DNA of 64,000 nt, from NCBI RefSeq assembly GCF_900143645.1, contig NZ_FRFD01000004.1, positions 62,001 to 126,000 on the forward strand. Direction: 5' to 3'. This DNA comes from Anaerocolumna xylanovorans DSM 12503 (GTDB taxonomy: Bacteria; Bacillota; Clostridia; Lachnospirales; Lachnospiraceae). Every line of letters begins with the position of its first letter. Within the stretch, counting starts at the first letter, position 1. The notes under the pieces are model-generated. The model ran no database searches. It was not told the origin of the DNA and saw only the letters and a program-made list of their open reading frames with translations. Shown here piece by piece: positions 1-7,693 of the stretch. Made by a program: the position numbers and the translations under genes.

Positions 1-181
1 GACTCTCCGTGATTTGCACCAGGTACTACCAAACGTTCTTTATCACTTGCAGCCGCATCATATTTAAGTTGTCCTGTTGTGTCTTTACTGCCTACCACAG
101 CTTTAGTAAAAATGAATTTGCTGCAAATAGTGACGCTCCTATCAAAATTACCAGTATAGAACTGAGAATAATTGTTACCAT
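1..181 (-). pseudogene. 5' part of a broken membrane-anchored gene
   Basis: On the minus strand an ATG at 181 opens a hydrophobic N-terminus (MVTIILSSILVILIGASLF), which is a signal anchor, but this frame stops after about 29 codons. A one-base shift near 110 continues in a frame that stays open to the window edge and includes the stretch ERLVVPGANHGES. That ending recalls alpha/beta-hydrolases, but too little is visible to be sure. Most likely a frameshifted or internally deleted gene running off the left edge. Confidence 0.3.
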
Positions 182-275
182 TTTTATATGCTTTCATTTT
201 CCCACCACTTTCTTAATTTTTCATGTTTTTTGTGCCGTTCTATCAGCATGTTTAATCAGGGCCATCTGCAGTTTG

Positions 276-638
276 TCATATAATTTGTCTGATGTTATGC
301 GTAAGTCTGGCCAGCCCAAACACATTTACCTCAAATTGATATTTTGCTTCCGAAATAGGGACATCCTCTAATGCCCCATAAGAGCCATAGCCTGCACTAT
401 TTACCAGAATATCTATTCTACCATGTTTCTCAACAATAGTATCAACAGCATTTGCCATAGACATATCATTTGTCACGTCCAATTGTAAAGTATAAATTCC
501 TTGCGATTCCAAGTGTTTCATTCTTTCGAATCTTCTTGCTACGGCATATACAGTAAAACCCGATTTTTTAAGTTGAATAGCTGCAGCCTCTCCTATTCCG
601 GAAGATGCTCCTGTTATTAAAACAATTTTTTCATTCAT
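276..638 (-). pseudogene. Truncated short-chain dehydrogenase/reductase
   Basis: 120 codons matching the N-terminal half of classical SDR oxidoreductases (about 250-280 residues when complete). The Rossmann nucleotide motif TGASSGIG (residues 9-16) and the NSAG motif are present. The frame stops right after the alpha-E region, before the catalytic Tyr-x-x-x-Lys, so no active enzyme can be made. It is read divergently from the TetR gene, with a palindrome just upstream, so the intact ancestor was probably the TetR target. The deletion junction is near 276. Confidence 0.75.
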
Positions 639-657
639 CTAATCTCCCTCGCTTTGT

Positions 658-671
658 AGAATATTTATTCT
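658..671. promoter_or_regulatory. Candidate TetR operator, copy 1
   Basis: AGAATATTTATTCT, a near-perfect dyad just upstream of the SDR remnant. It differs by one base from the reverse complement of the copy at 841-854. The pairing of two related dyads with a divergent TetR gene suggests autoregulated operators. Confidence 0.5.
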
Positions 672-840
672 GCTCGGATTATATATTAAGATGTGATGAT
701 TTGTCAATACTTATTGGAATTTTTATTCTATTTCTTTACTTATTATTTAAAATTACGCTTTAAACAACGCTTTTATTAGTATATTATTAGAATAATTGTA
801 TCTCAATTGACAAAGAAATGAAAATAGATTAAAATCATAC

Positions 841-854
841 AGAATGAATATTCT
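841..854. promoter_or_regulatory. Candidate TetR operator, copy 2
   Basis: AGAATGAATATTCT, a dyad ending 8 bases before the GGAGG ribosome site of the TetR gene, so a bound repressor would block that gene's own transcription. Confidence 0.5.
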
Positions 855-875
855 GTAAAATGGAGGTTGAACAAT

Positions 876-1433
876 ATGGGAAAACGTGAAGATATACTTA
901 ATGCAACTCTTGATTTGATTACCGAAGAAGGGCTTCAATCAATAACTTTTTCAAAAATATTTAAAAGAGCAAATGTGGGTTCAGCGACTTTTTATCATTA
1001 CTTTGATAATAAAGAAGTTTTAGTCAATGAGTTGTATAAAAACACTAGCAAACAAATGTCCGAATTCGTCATCAAGGATTACGACATAGCAGCAACTCTT
1101 TATGAAAAGTTTCGATTTTTTTTAAAAAAGACGGCTGATTTTGCAATTAGCCATCCAAATGAATTGTGGTTTCTTGAAAACTATGCCCATTCACCGTTCA
1201 TATCAGAAGAAATACGAAATGCAGTTGATCCGACTATAAGTGAATTTATAAATATTATTGCAGAAGGACAGCGCCAAGGTATTATTAAAGACATGAATCC
1301 TGTTGTGTGCTTTCAAATTGTTGGTGGTTCAATTTTGTTCGTCATAAGAGGTCATCTGTCAAATAAATATCCTTTATCTGATAGTGAAATCCAGCAAACA
1401 ATTGAGGTATGTTGGAAAGGGATAAAGGTGTAA
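876..1433 (+). CDS. TetR/AcrR family transcriptional regulator
   Basis: 185 residues, the usual TetR length. The N-terminal helix-turn-helix is clear (GLQSITFSKIFKRANVG, then SATFYHYFDNKEVLV, about residues 17-50); the C-terminal part is a helical ligand-binding and dimer domain of unknown specificity. The ATG at 876 is chosen because GGAGG lies 9 bases upstream; a TTG at 867 has no such site. It is divergent from a truncated SDR gene and is flanked by two matching dyads, so it probably repressed itself and that gene. Confidence 0.85.
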   Translation: MGKREDILNATLDLITEEGLQSITFSKIFKRANVGSATFYHYFDNKEVLVNELYKNTSKQMSEFVIKDYDIAATLYEKFRFFLKKTADFAISHPNELWFLENYAHSPFISEEIRNAVDPTISEFINIIAEGQRQGIIKDMNPVVCFQIVGGSILFVIRGHLSNKYPLSDSEIQQTIEVCWKGIKV

Positions 1434-1440
1434 CATCTAC

Positions 1441-1580
1441 TTATTCAAAATTGGTTCGGATATCCACTATTGTGAGCAGAACTCCGTTAATGGTCAGCTT
1501 GGGATTTATTTGCCGTTTTAATCCAAAATTCCGTATTATATCAGCAAGCAGAGGAAATGGCGCGCTATTCCCACGTTCTG
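1441..1580 (-). pseudogene. ParA-type partition ATPase fragment
   Basis: About 45 codons on the minus strand read PLLADIIRNFGLKRQINPK followed by LTINGVLLTIVDIRTNFE and a stop. This matches an internal segment of ParA/Soj-like ATPases carried by clostridial conjugative elements and plasmids; the Walker A end and the C-terminus are both missing. The 180 bases to its right are relatively GC-rich and noncoding, like the rest of such an element. It marks a decayed integrative element to the left of the tRNA-Thr island. Confidence 0.5.
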
Positions 1581-1923
1581 CCAATTTTTCCTTACGTCAA
1601 AATGGCTCCACCTGCTTGTTGAGGCTCCGCCCCAACCCCCGTCAGACAGCCTGCTTACGCGTCCGTCTGTTAAGTGCCTGCGGCACCTATATGCCAATTA
1701 CGCGTCGAAAATATTTTGAGATATTTTTTCAATACCTATCATCGTACAGTTTGCTTGTCAAGATTTACTCAATAAGATATAATCTTTATTAAGTGCTATA
1801 TATAAATTCTTATGAGACAAGTATATTCAGAGTGAATCTATGGTCAGCTATTAATAAAATACCGGAATACGATTTGGTTGGTTATCTGTAAAAAAGGTCA
1901 TGTAGATTAAGGAGGTCAGATTT

Positions 1924-2361
1924 ATGGCGGAACAAGAGAAAAAAGCAGGAATTCCCGAGAAGATCGAACATCGAATGGACTTATCGGCGGAGAATTCTTT
2001 TAATAGTATACAGGTACATTACAATTCTGATAAATCCGCTCAGATTGAGGGTACGGCTCATGCTTATTCGCAGAGCAATGATATTCACATGGCACCAGGG
2101 CGGGAAATGCATCTTCCTCATGAACAATCCCATGTTGTACAACAAAGAACAGGACGGCCCCATTGTTCAGAGCAAATAGATATCGGAAATAAAGAAAATC
2201 CTTTTTCATCACTTGATATGAACCATTTGATTGGAAAACCATTACAAGCCGCTTGTAACGCACAGTCACAGTTATCACAAAGGACAGCGGACTTTTTAGG
2301 CCAAATCGGAATTGATAAAAACGATGAAATTAGCATTAATAAAGATATTAAAAAGATATAA
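1924..2361 (+). CDS. Small DUF4157 (eCIS-core-like) protein
   Basis: 145 residues with a single recognisable domain at about residues 25-80: VHYNSD, a Gln/Asn-rich stretch, NDIHMAPGRE, then HEQSHVVQQ. This is the DUF4157 signature, whose HExxH motif (His66-Glu67-His70) looks like a zinc-metallopeptidase site. The domain is best known from proteins encoded with extracellular contractile injection systems and large toxins. Here it stands alone, without signal peptide, effector domain or injection genes nearby. AGGAGG lies about 7 bases upstream of the ATG. It could be a remnant of a larger polymorphic protein or a free-standing small protein. Confidence 0.65.
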   Translation: MAEQEKKAGIPEKIEHRMDLSAENSFNSIQVHYNSDKSAQIEGTAHAYSQSNDIHMAPGREMHLPHEQSHVVQQRTGRPHCSEQIDIGNKENPFSSLDMNHLIGKPLQAACNAQSQLSQRTADFLGQIGIDKNDEISINKDIKKI

Positions 2362-2420
2362 AATTATAGTGGGACATATAAAACAATGTCCTACTATTTT
2401 TACCAAACAGTCACAACGAT

Positions 2421-2540
2421 ATGAAAAAAGCACCCTTTTCAGAGTGCTCTACGATTCTCATGAGCTCTACAGCCCTTGATTTAACTGTCTTTTTAATAAG
2501 CTGGAAAAGGGATTCGAACCCTCGACTTCCTCATTACGAG
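2421..2540. repeat. attL-side 120-bp direct repeat
   Basis: Identical over 120 bases to 15777-15896. It contains the displaced 3' part of tRNA-Thr (about 2500-2540, broken at the anticodon loop) and the tRNA terminator hairpin. It is not a functional tRNA. Confidence 0.92.
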
Positions 2541-2656
2541 GGCATAAAAAGTCCCTTAGCTTGCTTAAGTATTTAAATGTACGTATTGATTTTACTGTAT
2601 TTCTTCACTTTTCAACTTAGCTTTCTAGGGTAGCTAAATGCCCATATTTTTAAAAA

Positions 2657-2675
2657 CAAACCCCAAATAAACCCC
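2657..2675 (+). repeat. Candidate integrase arm site, left
   Basis: CAAACCCCAAATAAACCCC, two AAACCCC blocks 11 bases apart. It matches 16 of 19 positions at 15753-15771, at the other end of the island. Paired direct blocks near both ends fit arm-type sites of a tyrosine integrase. Confidence 0.4.
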
Positions 2676-2865
2676 TTTTATTTATGAATGAATCCTGTCA
2701 ACGTTCTGTAATCTTTCCTTATAGTAATGCTTTAAGCAATCAAAGAAAACCTTGTACATTATACACCTGTATTCATGCATAATCAATAGGTTTTTCTCCC
2801 ATTTTTCAGCAAGAAAAAGCAACCGCCTAGAGGGAAGTTGAAAAGAAGAGCACCCCGAAGGATGC

Positions 2866-3201
2866 TTATTGTTCTTCATCATCTATTGGTATACTCTTGA
2901 TTCTCTCCTCGATTTCTTCTGGAGTCATCTGTGACCCAAGAGGATTTTGGGTATATTTCGTTCGCTCTTTTAATATTTCATATACTTCTTTAGATATTTC
3001 GATATTCTTTTTATCAATCTTTGCCACATATCCAACAACTTCTCCTGTTTGAATATCGGTCATATCATCCACAATTATATCTCTAGTAATCTCATGATTT
3101 TTTCCATTCACATCTTTAAATGAATACCCCACAACATTTATCTCCCTTGTTTTTTTTCCATTATATACCTTAATCCAATATTTATCAACCAAAAAAGACA
3201 C
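2866..3201 (-). CDS. Hypothetical protein of the satellite
   Basis: 111 residues, acidic C-terminus (PIDDEEQ), no recognised domain. The first codon is probably GTG at 3201, next to the stop of the gene at 3203, so the two are likely translated together. The sequence alternates short beta-like segments (residues 8-75) with a helical tail. It is the last gene before the left attachment site. Function unknown. Confidence 0.55.
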   Translation of the reverse strand: MSFLVDKYWIKVYNGKKTREINVVGYSFKDVNGKNHEITRDIIVDDMTDIQTGEVVGYVAKIDKKNIEISKEVYEILKERTKYTQNPLGSQMTPEEIEERIKSIPIDDEEQ

Positions 3202-3202
3202 C

Positions 3203-3346
3203 CTACTTCCGTAAGATGCCTTTCATCACTTCCCCCACCGTATAAGTCAGCCTGTCACCCCATGGCCTGGGTTTCTTCCCTGGCCTGTGTGCTCTCTTAA
3301 TTGCTGCCTGAGCTGTAGGGTCTATGTAATGTTCATTATTTCTCAT
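3203..3346 (-). CDS. 47-residue DPTA-type phage/ICE protein
   Basis: A short basic protein starting MRNNEHYIDPTAQAAIK. Small proteins with a DPTAxxAI motif near the start are common in clostridial phages and integrative elements; their role is not known. The ATG at 3346 is preceded by AAAGGAG at optimal distance, which decides the start although the frame is open further upstream. Confidence 0.6.
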   Translation of the reverse strand: MRNNEHYIDPTAQAAIKRAHRPGKKPRPWGDRLTYTVGEVMKGILRK

Positions 3347-3511
3347 ATATCTCCTTTCATGGGTTCCGCAGAAATCTGCAAAACCATTAACTATCCGTTT
3401 TCGCATTAAGGTGTCGTGGGATACTCCGGCAATCTTGGCAACTTTATCACGGGTTTTCCCTCTACCACCCTGTGCAGATTTCTGCACAGGGTGTGCCTTT
3501 CCTGCCATCAT
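3347..3511 (-). pseudogene. ParB-like HTH fragment
   Basis: The open frame upstream of the 47-residue gene encodes RGKTRDKVAKIAGVSHDTL, a helix-turn-helix typical of ParB-like and phage plasmid-maintenance proteins. The rest of such a protein is absent: the frame loses similarity after the HTH and runs into the ribosome site of the next gene. Most likely a deletion or frameshift remnant. A 26-nt perfect inverted repeat (3467-3492) lies inside it. Confidence 0.45.
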
Positions 3512-3661
3512 TCTTTCCTTTGCAGTTCTTTGAATTGAGGGCCGTTAAGTAATTTGGCTCGGAAGTTTTACCGAACCAGTCCGAAAGTATCTTGGTACGA
3601 AATTCGTATGAAGATATAACGGCTCAATCTTGAGCTTTCCTTCCCGGATGTGATACTCACT

Positions 3662-4615
3662 TTATGAATACCCATGCAGCAGCTCATCATCTACCCAACC
3701 CATCCTCCTGGCATACCTTAACTCATTCTTATCCAGCATATTATACCGGCTGCATTCGCACCAATATTTCACCCTATCCGCACTAAAGGGCTTATCTGCA
3801 TCCCAAAGGCCAATTTCAATGGCTAACCGCCTTATACCCACATTTCTTTTAATAAGCCTGTCACAATGTACAAGCATCTGCCTAATGGCTGCACTGCTGA
3901 TATTAAACTGCTTCCCTATACTCTCCAATGTCAGGTTATCAATATATCTAAGCTTTATTATCTGGACTTTCTTATCATCCTTAAGCACCATGCTTATTAA
4001 GTTCCACAGCTCATCCTTTAGCTGCTCCTGGGATACTCTTTCGATTACTTCACCTTCCAGATCAGTATCACTGGCCACGGTATCGGCAAAGCTTATGTCC
4101 TCTTCTTCCCCACCCGGTACCGCTGCATCCAGGCTATGAACCTTATCCCGGAACATGAACCGCTGCAGCTGCTCCACTCCCTTATCCGATATATGTAGCC
4201 ACCTGGCATATTCCTGGATAGATGGTTCCCGGTTGAAGTTCTGCAGACAATAGGCCGTTATATGGTTGTACTGATATACCAGGGCTTGTTTATGCACCGG
4301 TACCCGGATTACCCGGCCACAGTTATCCAGATATCTTTTAACAGCCTGTCGTATCCAGTAAGGAGCATACGACATGAATAACACTCCCTGGCTTGCATCG
4401 TAGCTCTCTACAGCCTTTACAAGCCCGAAATAGGCTTCATGCATTAATTCATCCATTTCAACGATTGGAGTGCTGTTATAGTCACTCTGGCAAGCATAGC
4501 GGTACTTCTTGACCACGGAAAAGATAATACCTTTATTTTGTATGTAGAGCTGCTCCATATTACCGGCCGGATCCGATCCCTGCTTGATGAGCTGCACCAA
4601 TTCTTCATTACTCAT
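3662..4615 (-). CDS. Sigma-70 family RNA polymerase sigma factor
   Basis: 317 residues. Region 2 is at about 25-110 with the -10 recognition helix FMSYAPYWIRQAVKRYL (80-96) followed by RVIRVPVHKQ. A region-3-like segment spans about 120-160. Region 4 is at 205-260, with LRYIDNLTLESIGKQFNISS and IRQ as the -35 reading HTH. It resembles the housekeeping RpoD/SigA core more than short ECF factors, but lacks region 1.1. It probably redirects the host polymerase to late or cargo promoters of the satellite or of its helper. It starts at ATG 4615, with GGAGATGATAAC just upstream. Confidence 0.85.
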   Translation of the reverse strand: MSNEELVQLIKQGSDPAGNMEQLYIQNKGIIFSVVKKYRYACQSDYNSTPIVEMDELMHEAYFGLVKAVESYDASQGVLFMSYAPYWIRQAVKRYLDNCGRVIRVPVHKQALVYQYNHITAYCLQNFNREPSIQEYARWLHISDKGVEQLQRFMFRDKVHSLDAAVPGGEEEDISFADTVASDTDLEGEVIERVSQEQLKDELWNLISMVLKDDKKVQIIKLRYIDNLTLESIGKQFNISSAAIRQMLVHCDRLIKRNVGIRRLAIEIGLWDADKPFSADRVKYWCECSRYNMLDKNELRYARRMGWVDDELLHGYS

Positions 4616-4646
4616 GTTATCATCTCCTTAATTTTGGGTACAAAAA

Positions 4647-4685
4647 AACTACCAACCGAATGTTGATAGTTGATAGTTGGTAGTT
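4647..4685. terminator. Hairpin between sigma factor and GNAT gene
   Basis: Perfect 10-bp arms AACTACCAAC (4647-4656) and GTTGGTAGTT (4676-4685). The right arm is part of three 7-base repeats, GTTGATA twice and GTTGGTA once. On the minus strand it is followed by a T-rich run, so it can end GNAT transcription. The outer part is also inverted-repeated at 5231-5244. Confidence 0.5.
4670..4683 (+). repeat. Inverted repeat flanking GNAT gene, left
   Basis: TTGATAGTTGGTAG, an exact inverted match of 5231-5244. Confidence 0.6.
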
Positions 4686-4696
4686 AAATTTATAAA

Positions 4697-5176
4697 TCAA
4701 GATTTATTTTTCTCATATATCGGATCATGATTGATGGTGCTCACTTCATTAGCATTTCTGTATCCAAGCGATTCCCAAAATGTAGCATTATTATCCGAAG
4801 TAAGATATATATTTTTAGTGCCTCTCGAATAAAGCATCTCTTCAGCATGTAAAATTAATCTTGCTCCTAATCCATATTTTCTTAAAACGGGATCAATATA
4901 AATTTCTCTGATAAATCCCCAGCCTTCCCGTTCACACCAGTTACTTTGAGGAGTATCAATCTGATAGTAAATAAATCCAACCGGTTTCTCATCAACAATC
5001 AAAAAATCCAGTGTACTTATTCCAGATAATGAAAAATCCGCAATACGAGTACATGACTCGTTTATCTTTTTATCTGTAATTTCGATTTTAAAATCGTCTC
5101 TAAAGTACCTGGTAAACATTATAACAAAATATTCCATGTACGCAACATTAAATGAACGAATTTCTACATTTTTCAA
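4697..5176 (-). CDS. GNAT family N-acetyltransferase
   Basis: 159 residues with the GNAT fold order: FLIVDEKPVGFIYYQID (beta 2-4), then FIREIYIDPVLRKYGLGARL, where the Arg/Gln-x-x-Gly-x-Gly/Ala acetyl-CoA loop (RKYGLGA) sits at about residues 103-110, then the C-terminal FWESLGYRNANE. It would transfer an acetyl group from acetyl-CoA to an unknown amine. It is bracketed by a 14-bp inverted repeat (4670-4683 and 5231-5244), as if carried as its own cassette. AT-richer than the flanking satellite genes. Confidence 0.8.
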   Translation of the reverse strand: MKNVEIRSFNVAYMEYFVIMFTRYFRDDFKIEITDKKINESCTRIADFSLSGISTLDFLIVDEKPVGFIYYQIDTPQSNWCEREGWGFIREIYIDPVLRKYGLGARLILHAEEMLYSRGTKNIYLTSDNNATFWESLGYRNANEVSTINHDPIYEKNKS

Positions 5177-5230
5177 ATTCAGCTTTTACCTTCCAAAATA
5201 ATTTTTACTAAGAGTATACTACACCATTAT

Positions 5231-5244
5231 CTACCAACTATCAA
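5231..5244 (-). repeat. Inverted repeat flanking GNAT gene, right
   Basis: CTACCAACTATCAA, the reverse complement of 4670-4683. It lies 55 bases outside the GNAT start codon. Confidence 0.6.
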
Positions 5245-5279
5245 TATTCAGTTTCCAATGTTCGTCAATTTTCTTTTTT

Positions 5280-5337
5280 GTTTCGATATCGAAACGGAAT
5301 TATACCGGAGATCTCCGGCCAGTGTTGCGACGTCGCA
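5280..5337. promoter_or_regulatory. Cluster of three perfect palindromes
   Basis: Within 58 bases lie three uninterrupted palindromes: GTTTCGATATCGAAAC (5280-5295), CCGGAGATCTCCGG (5305-5318) and TGCGACGTCGCA (5326-5337). They sit just 3' of the terminase small subunit gene. Possible protein-binding sites, a packaging-recognition region or a stacked terminator; no T-run follows directly. Confidence 0.5.
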
Positions 5338-5342
5338 CAGGC

Positions 5343-5903
5343 TCAACCTCTTAGCTGTGCGATAATGCCGTCAAGCTTGCCTTTTTCATCATTAAGGTTA
5401 GTAAGTTCAACCTTATCCTTAAACATACCTAAATGACGGCCAAGAAGCTCCAAGGCTTTTACCTTATCACAGGTTGCAACCTCTACACCGTACCGTCCCT
5501 CTTTAATGCCTGCTATAGCCCTTTTCTTATCCTCTGGCAGCTTATCCGTAGGAACAATCTTTACAACTTCCTGCTTTCTAAGCTGACCGGTATCAGGATC
5601 CTTAACATAACGGCCATTTACAATGATAGGCTCTTCCACCACCTGGGCAAAGTCCGCTCCATTGGCAAATGCAATCATGGCCAGCTCATTAAGCACCTGA
5701 TCGGCTGTAATACCGGTGCGCTTGCTTCGTTCTTCCATTGCCTTTGATATAAATTCTGAAATACTAACATTTGCTAACAACCTGGCACCCTGCTCGTTTG
5801 CTGTCTTTTCAGAATAGCCGGCTCTTATAGCTGCCTGCGTAGCGTTCAGATCTATCAGATATTCATTAACAAAGGCTTTCTGTTTCGCTGTTAACTTACT
5901 CAT
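5343..5903 (-). CDS. Phage terminase small subunit (TerS)
   Basis: 186 residues. The start MSKLTAKQKAFVNEYLID with an N-terminal HTH, LNATQAAIRAGYSEKTANEQG (about 18-38), is the hallmark of the Terminase_2 small-subunit family that recognises pac sites. A central region and an acidic coiled C-terminus for oligomerisation follow. No large subunit follows, as in SaPI/PICI islands, where TerS redirects a helper's large terminase to island DNA. The ATG at 5903 is preferred over an in-frame ATG at 5963, because family members begin here and GGATGG precedes it. Confidence 0.85.
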   Translation of the reverse strand: MSKLTAKQKAFVNEYLIDLNATQAAIRAGYSEKTANEQGARLLANVSISEFISKAMEERSKRTGITADQVLNELAMIAFANGADFAQVVEEPIIVNGRYVKDPDTGQLRKQEVVKIVPTDKLPEDKKRAIAGIKEGRYGVEVATCDKVKALELLGRHLGMFKDKVELTNLNDEKGKLDGIIAQLRG

Positions 5904-5968
5904 TCCCTCACCATCCTTTATACAAAGAAGCCCCATACACCCGGTTAAGAGCATATAGGGCATATAAT

Positions 5969-6607
5969 TTACTGAATCAGTGACAGATCATCAGATAGAC
6001 TAGTATTAGCAAACTCAATCATTCCATCTACTGCAAAAACTATTGAACTTGCTCCCTGGAAGGCATCACTTGACTTCATGGCATTTTCTATCCTATAAGC
6101 ATTGATATACTGATCTGCATTATTTCTTAACTGTCCCAGGAGCTGCTTATTTTGCTCTCTGTTATCCGCTGGGATAAGTCCTACAAAGTCCATAGCCTGT
6201 TCGCTCTTAGGAAGGATATTTTTAATTGTGGCCATAGCATTGTAATCGTCCTTATAAGTCTCAATGATATTCTGCATATCGTCCCTGTCATGGATAGCTC
6301 CGGCTTCAATCATCTTAATGACATTCCCTAGCCCGATTTGGTACCCTGCATCTGCAAGTCTGCCGGCACTATTAGCCTTCCACTTTGCCTGTAAAGCAGT
6401 CAGACCGTTATCAATGGCAGCAATGGCCTTATCATGGTAAAGCTGTACTGTTGGCTGAAACTCTTCCAGTATCTTGCCGATGGTCTGTTCCCTGCCGATA
6501 TCGGTATAAGCATCACTCTTTTGTACTTCTGCAATTCTGGCCTGGATTGTACTGTACCTGTCCTTGAACTCTTTGAATAACTGGATTAATTCTGATTTCT
6601 TGCTCAT
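5969..6607 (-). CDS. Hypothetical helical protein beside TerS
   Basis: 212 residues, almost entirely predicted helical with an N-terminal coiled coil (residues 1-90) and a hydrophobic C-terminal segment. No known fold or motif recognised. It lies 5' of TerS on the same strand with a short gap, so it is probably co-transcribed and part of a packaging or morphogenesis-interference module. Good ribosome site (AGGAGACAGGAAAG) before ATG 6607. Function unknown. Confidence 0.6.
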   Translation of the reverse strand: MSKKSELIQLFKEFKDRYSTIQARIAEVQKSDAYTDIGREQTIGKILEEFQPTVQLYHDKAIAAIDNGLTALQAKWKANSAGRLADAGYQIGLGNVIKMIEAGAIHDRDDMQNIIETYKDDYNAMATIKNILPKSEQAMDFVGLIPADNREQNKQLLGQLRNNADQYINAYRIENAMKSSDAFQGASSIVFAVDGMIEFANTSLSDDLSLIQ

Positions 6608-6737
6608 GTCTTTCCTGTCTCCTTTTTTAATAAACTGATCAATAGTTACCCTCTCTCTGTTTTGAGCAAAGGCCTTTTAAACTCATGCCCAGGAGCTTAA
6701 AACCTATATCGCAAACACAGGAAAGGAGGAATAAATA

Positions 6738-6787
6738 AAAAAGACGCAGGAACAACCGGAGCATATCTCCAATCATTCCCACGTCTT
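6738..6787 (-). terminator. Rho-independent terminator
   Basis: On the minus strand AAGACGTGGGAA pairs with TTCCTGCGTCTT and a TTTTTTATT run follows. It closes the minus-strand operon coming from 7694-11956 before the TerS unit, or shields the plus-strand gene at 7057. Confidence 0.55.
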
Positions 6788-7056
6788 AAAATAAGACTTC
6801 CACTGCCTAAAGCATTGGGGTACTTAATCTTTATTTATTCTAAGTGTATTATATCATTTATAGCAATAGTATACAAGCTGTTTTCTTTTAAATACAGGGT
6901 ATATAGCGATTTCTACAATACCAAATCATGATATAAAACTGTGGTTAGAATAGTGTTTTCATGCAGTAAACAGGGGGATAAAACACTGGTAATAGCATGG
7001 AATTTATTGTATAATCTTTAATAGTTGTAAATACCGATGCTAAGGGGGTAGGTCAA

Positions 7057-7641
7057 TTGACACAAGAATTATTTAATAACATATTAGCTTCATTAGGTGC
7101 AATTACAGGTATAAGCGGCTTAGTTATTTCCTTATTCTTACTGGTAAAGGAACGGTTAAAATTTCTTGTAATTCATCCAGTTAATGAATCCGCTTCTTCT
7201 TTTATGGGTTTTAATGGCATAGATGTTGGTCAAAATGACTTTGGAGATGAAATCAGTTTATATACTCCTTACTTGCTGTTTGCCTGGTTACAAATAGTGA
7301 ATAAATCCAAAACCAATACCACCATACTAAAAATGTCTATAAGGATAAACGATAGCGAAAGTGTCTTATATAATCGTACATCTGATAACTTTTCAGTGGC
7401 AGCCAGTTATAAACAGGATGAATATGACAATATTTTTGTGGAATCAAGTTATGGGTATAAACACATAAATCTTCCCATTGAGATTTCTTCATTTTCATCG
7501 GTTGAAGGTTATTTTTTCTTTCGAGATTTAAATGTAGAAAAATCAGAATCATACAAAGCAATCCTTAAAATTTATACCCCTCAAGGTATAAGGAATCACA
7601 AATTAGTTGTAAAGCCACAATTTCCTGAATTAATTAAATAG
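7057..7641 (+). CDS. Membrane-anchored hypothetical cargo protein
   Basis: 194 residues. One N-terminal transmembrane segment (about 8-30, ending in VKER), then a soluble, beta-rich domain of about 160 residues with no cysteine pair or catalytic motif that I recognise. It is the only plus-strand gene between the helicase and TerS units, has its own terminator and is AT-rich, so it looks like an independently acquired cargo gene. TTG at 7057 is the likely start, with GGGGG upstream. Satellites often carry phage-defence or virulence cargo here, but the sequence does not prove that role. Confidence 0.6.
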   Translation: MTQELFNNILASLGAITGISGLVISLFLLVKERLKFLVIHPVNESASSFMGFNGIDVGQNDFGDEISLYTPYLLFAWLQIVNKSKTNTTILKMSIRINDSESVLYNRTSDNFSVAASYKQDEYDNIFVESSYGYKHINLPIEISSFSSVEGYFFFRDLNVEKSESYKAILKIYTPQGIRNHKLVVKPQFPELIK

Positions 7642-7654
7642 TATGTGAGAAACA

Positions 7655-7692
7655 AAGGTACGCAGCCAGACGGTCACGTACCTTCTCTTTTT
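7655..7692 (+). terminator. Terminator of the cargo gene
   Basis: AAGGTACG, a loop, CGTACCTT, then TCTCTTTTT, 14 bases after the stop codon. Confidence 0.7.
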
Positions 7693-7693
7693 C

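Noticed and set aside
1409..1792. 127-codon plus-strand frame after the TetR gene
   Set aside because: It overlaps the TetR end and is the complement of the ParA remnant; composition is not protein-like.
2500..2540. tRNA-Thr-like sequence at the left end of the island
   Set aside because: Only the 3' half (T arm and part of the anticodon arm) is present; it is the displaced attachment copy.
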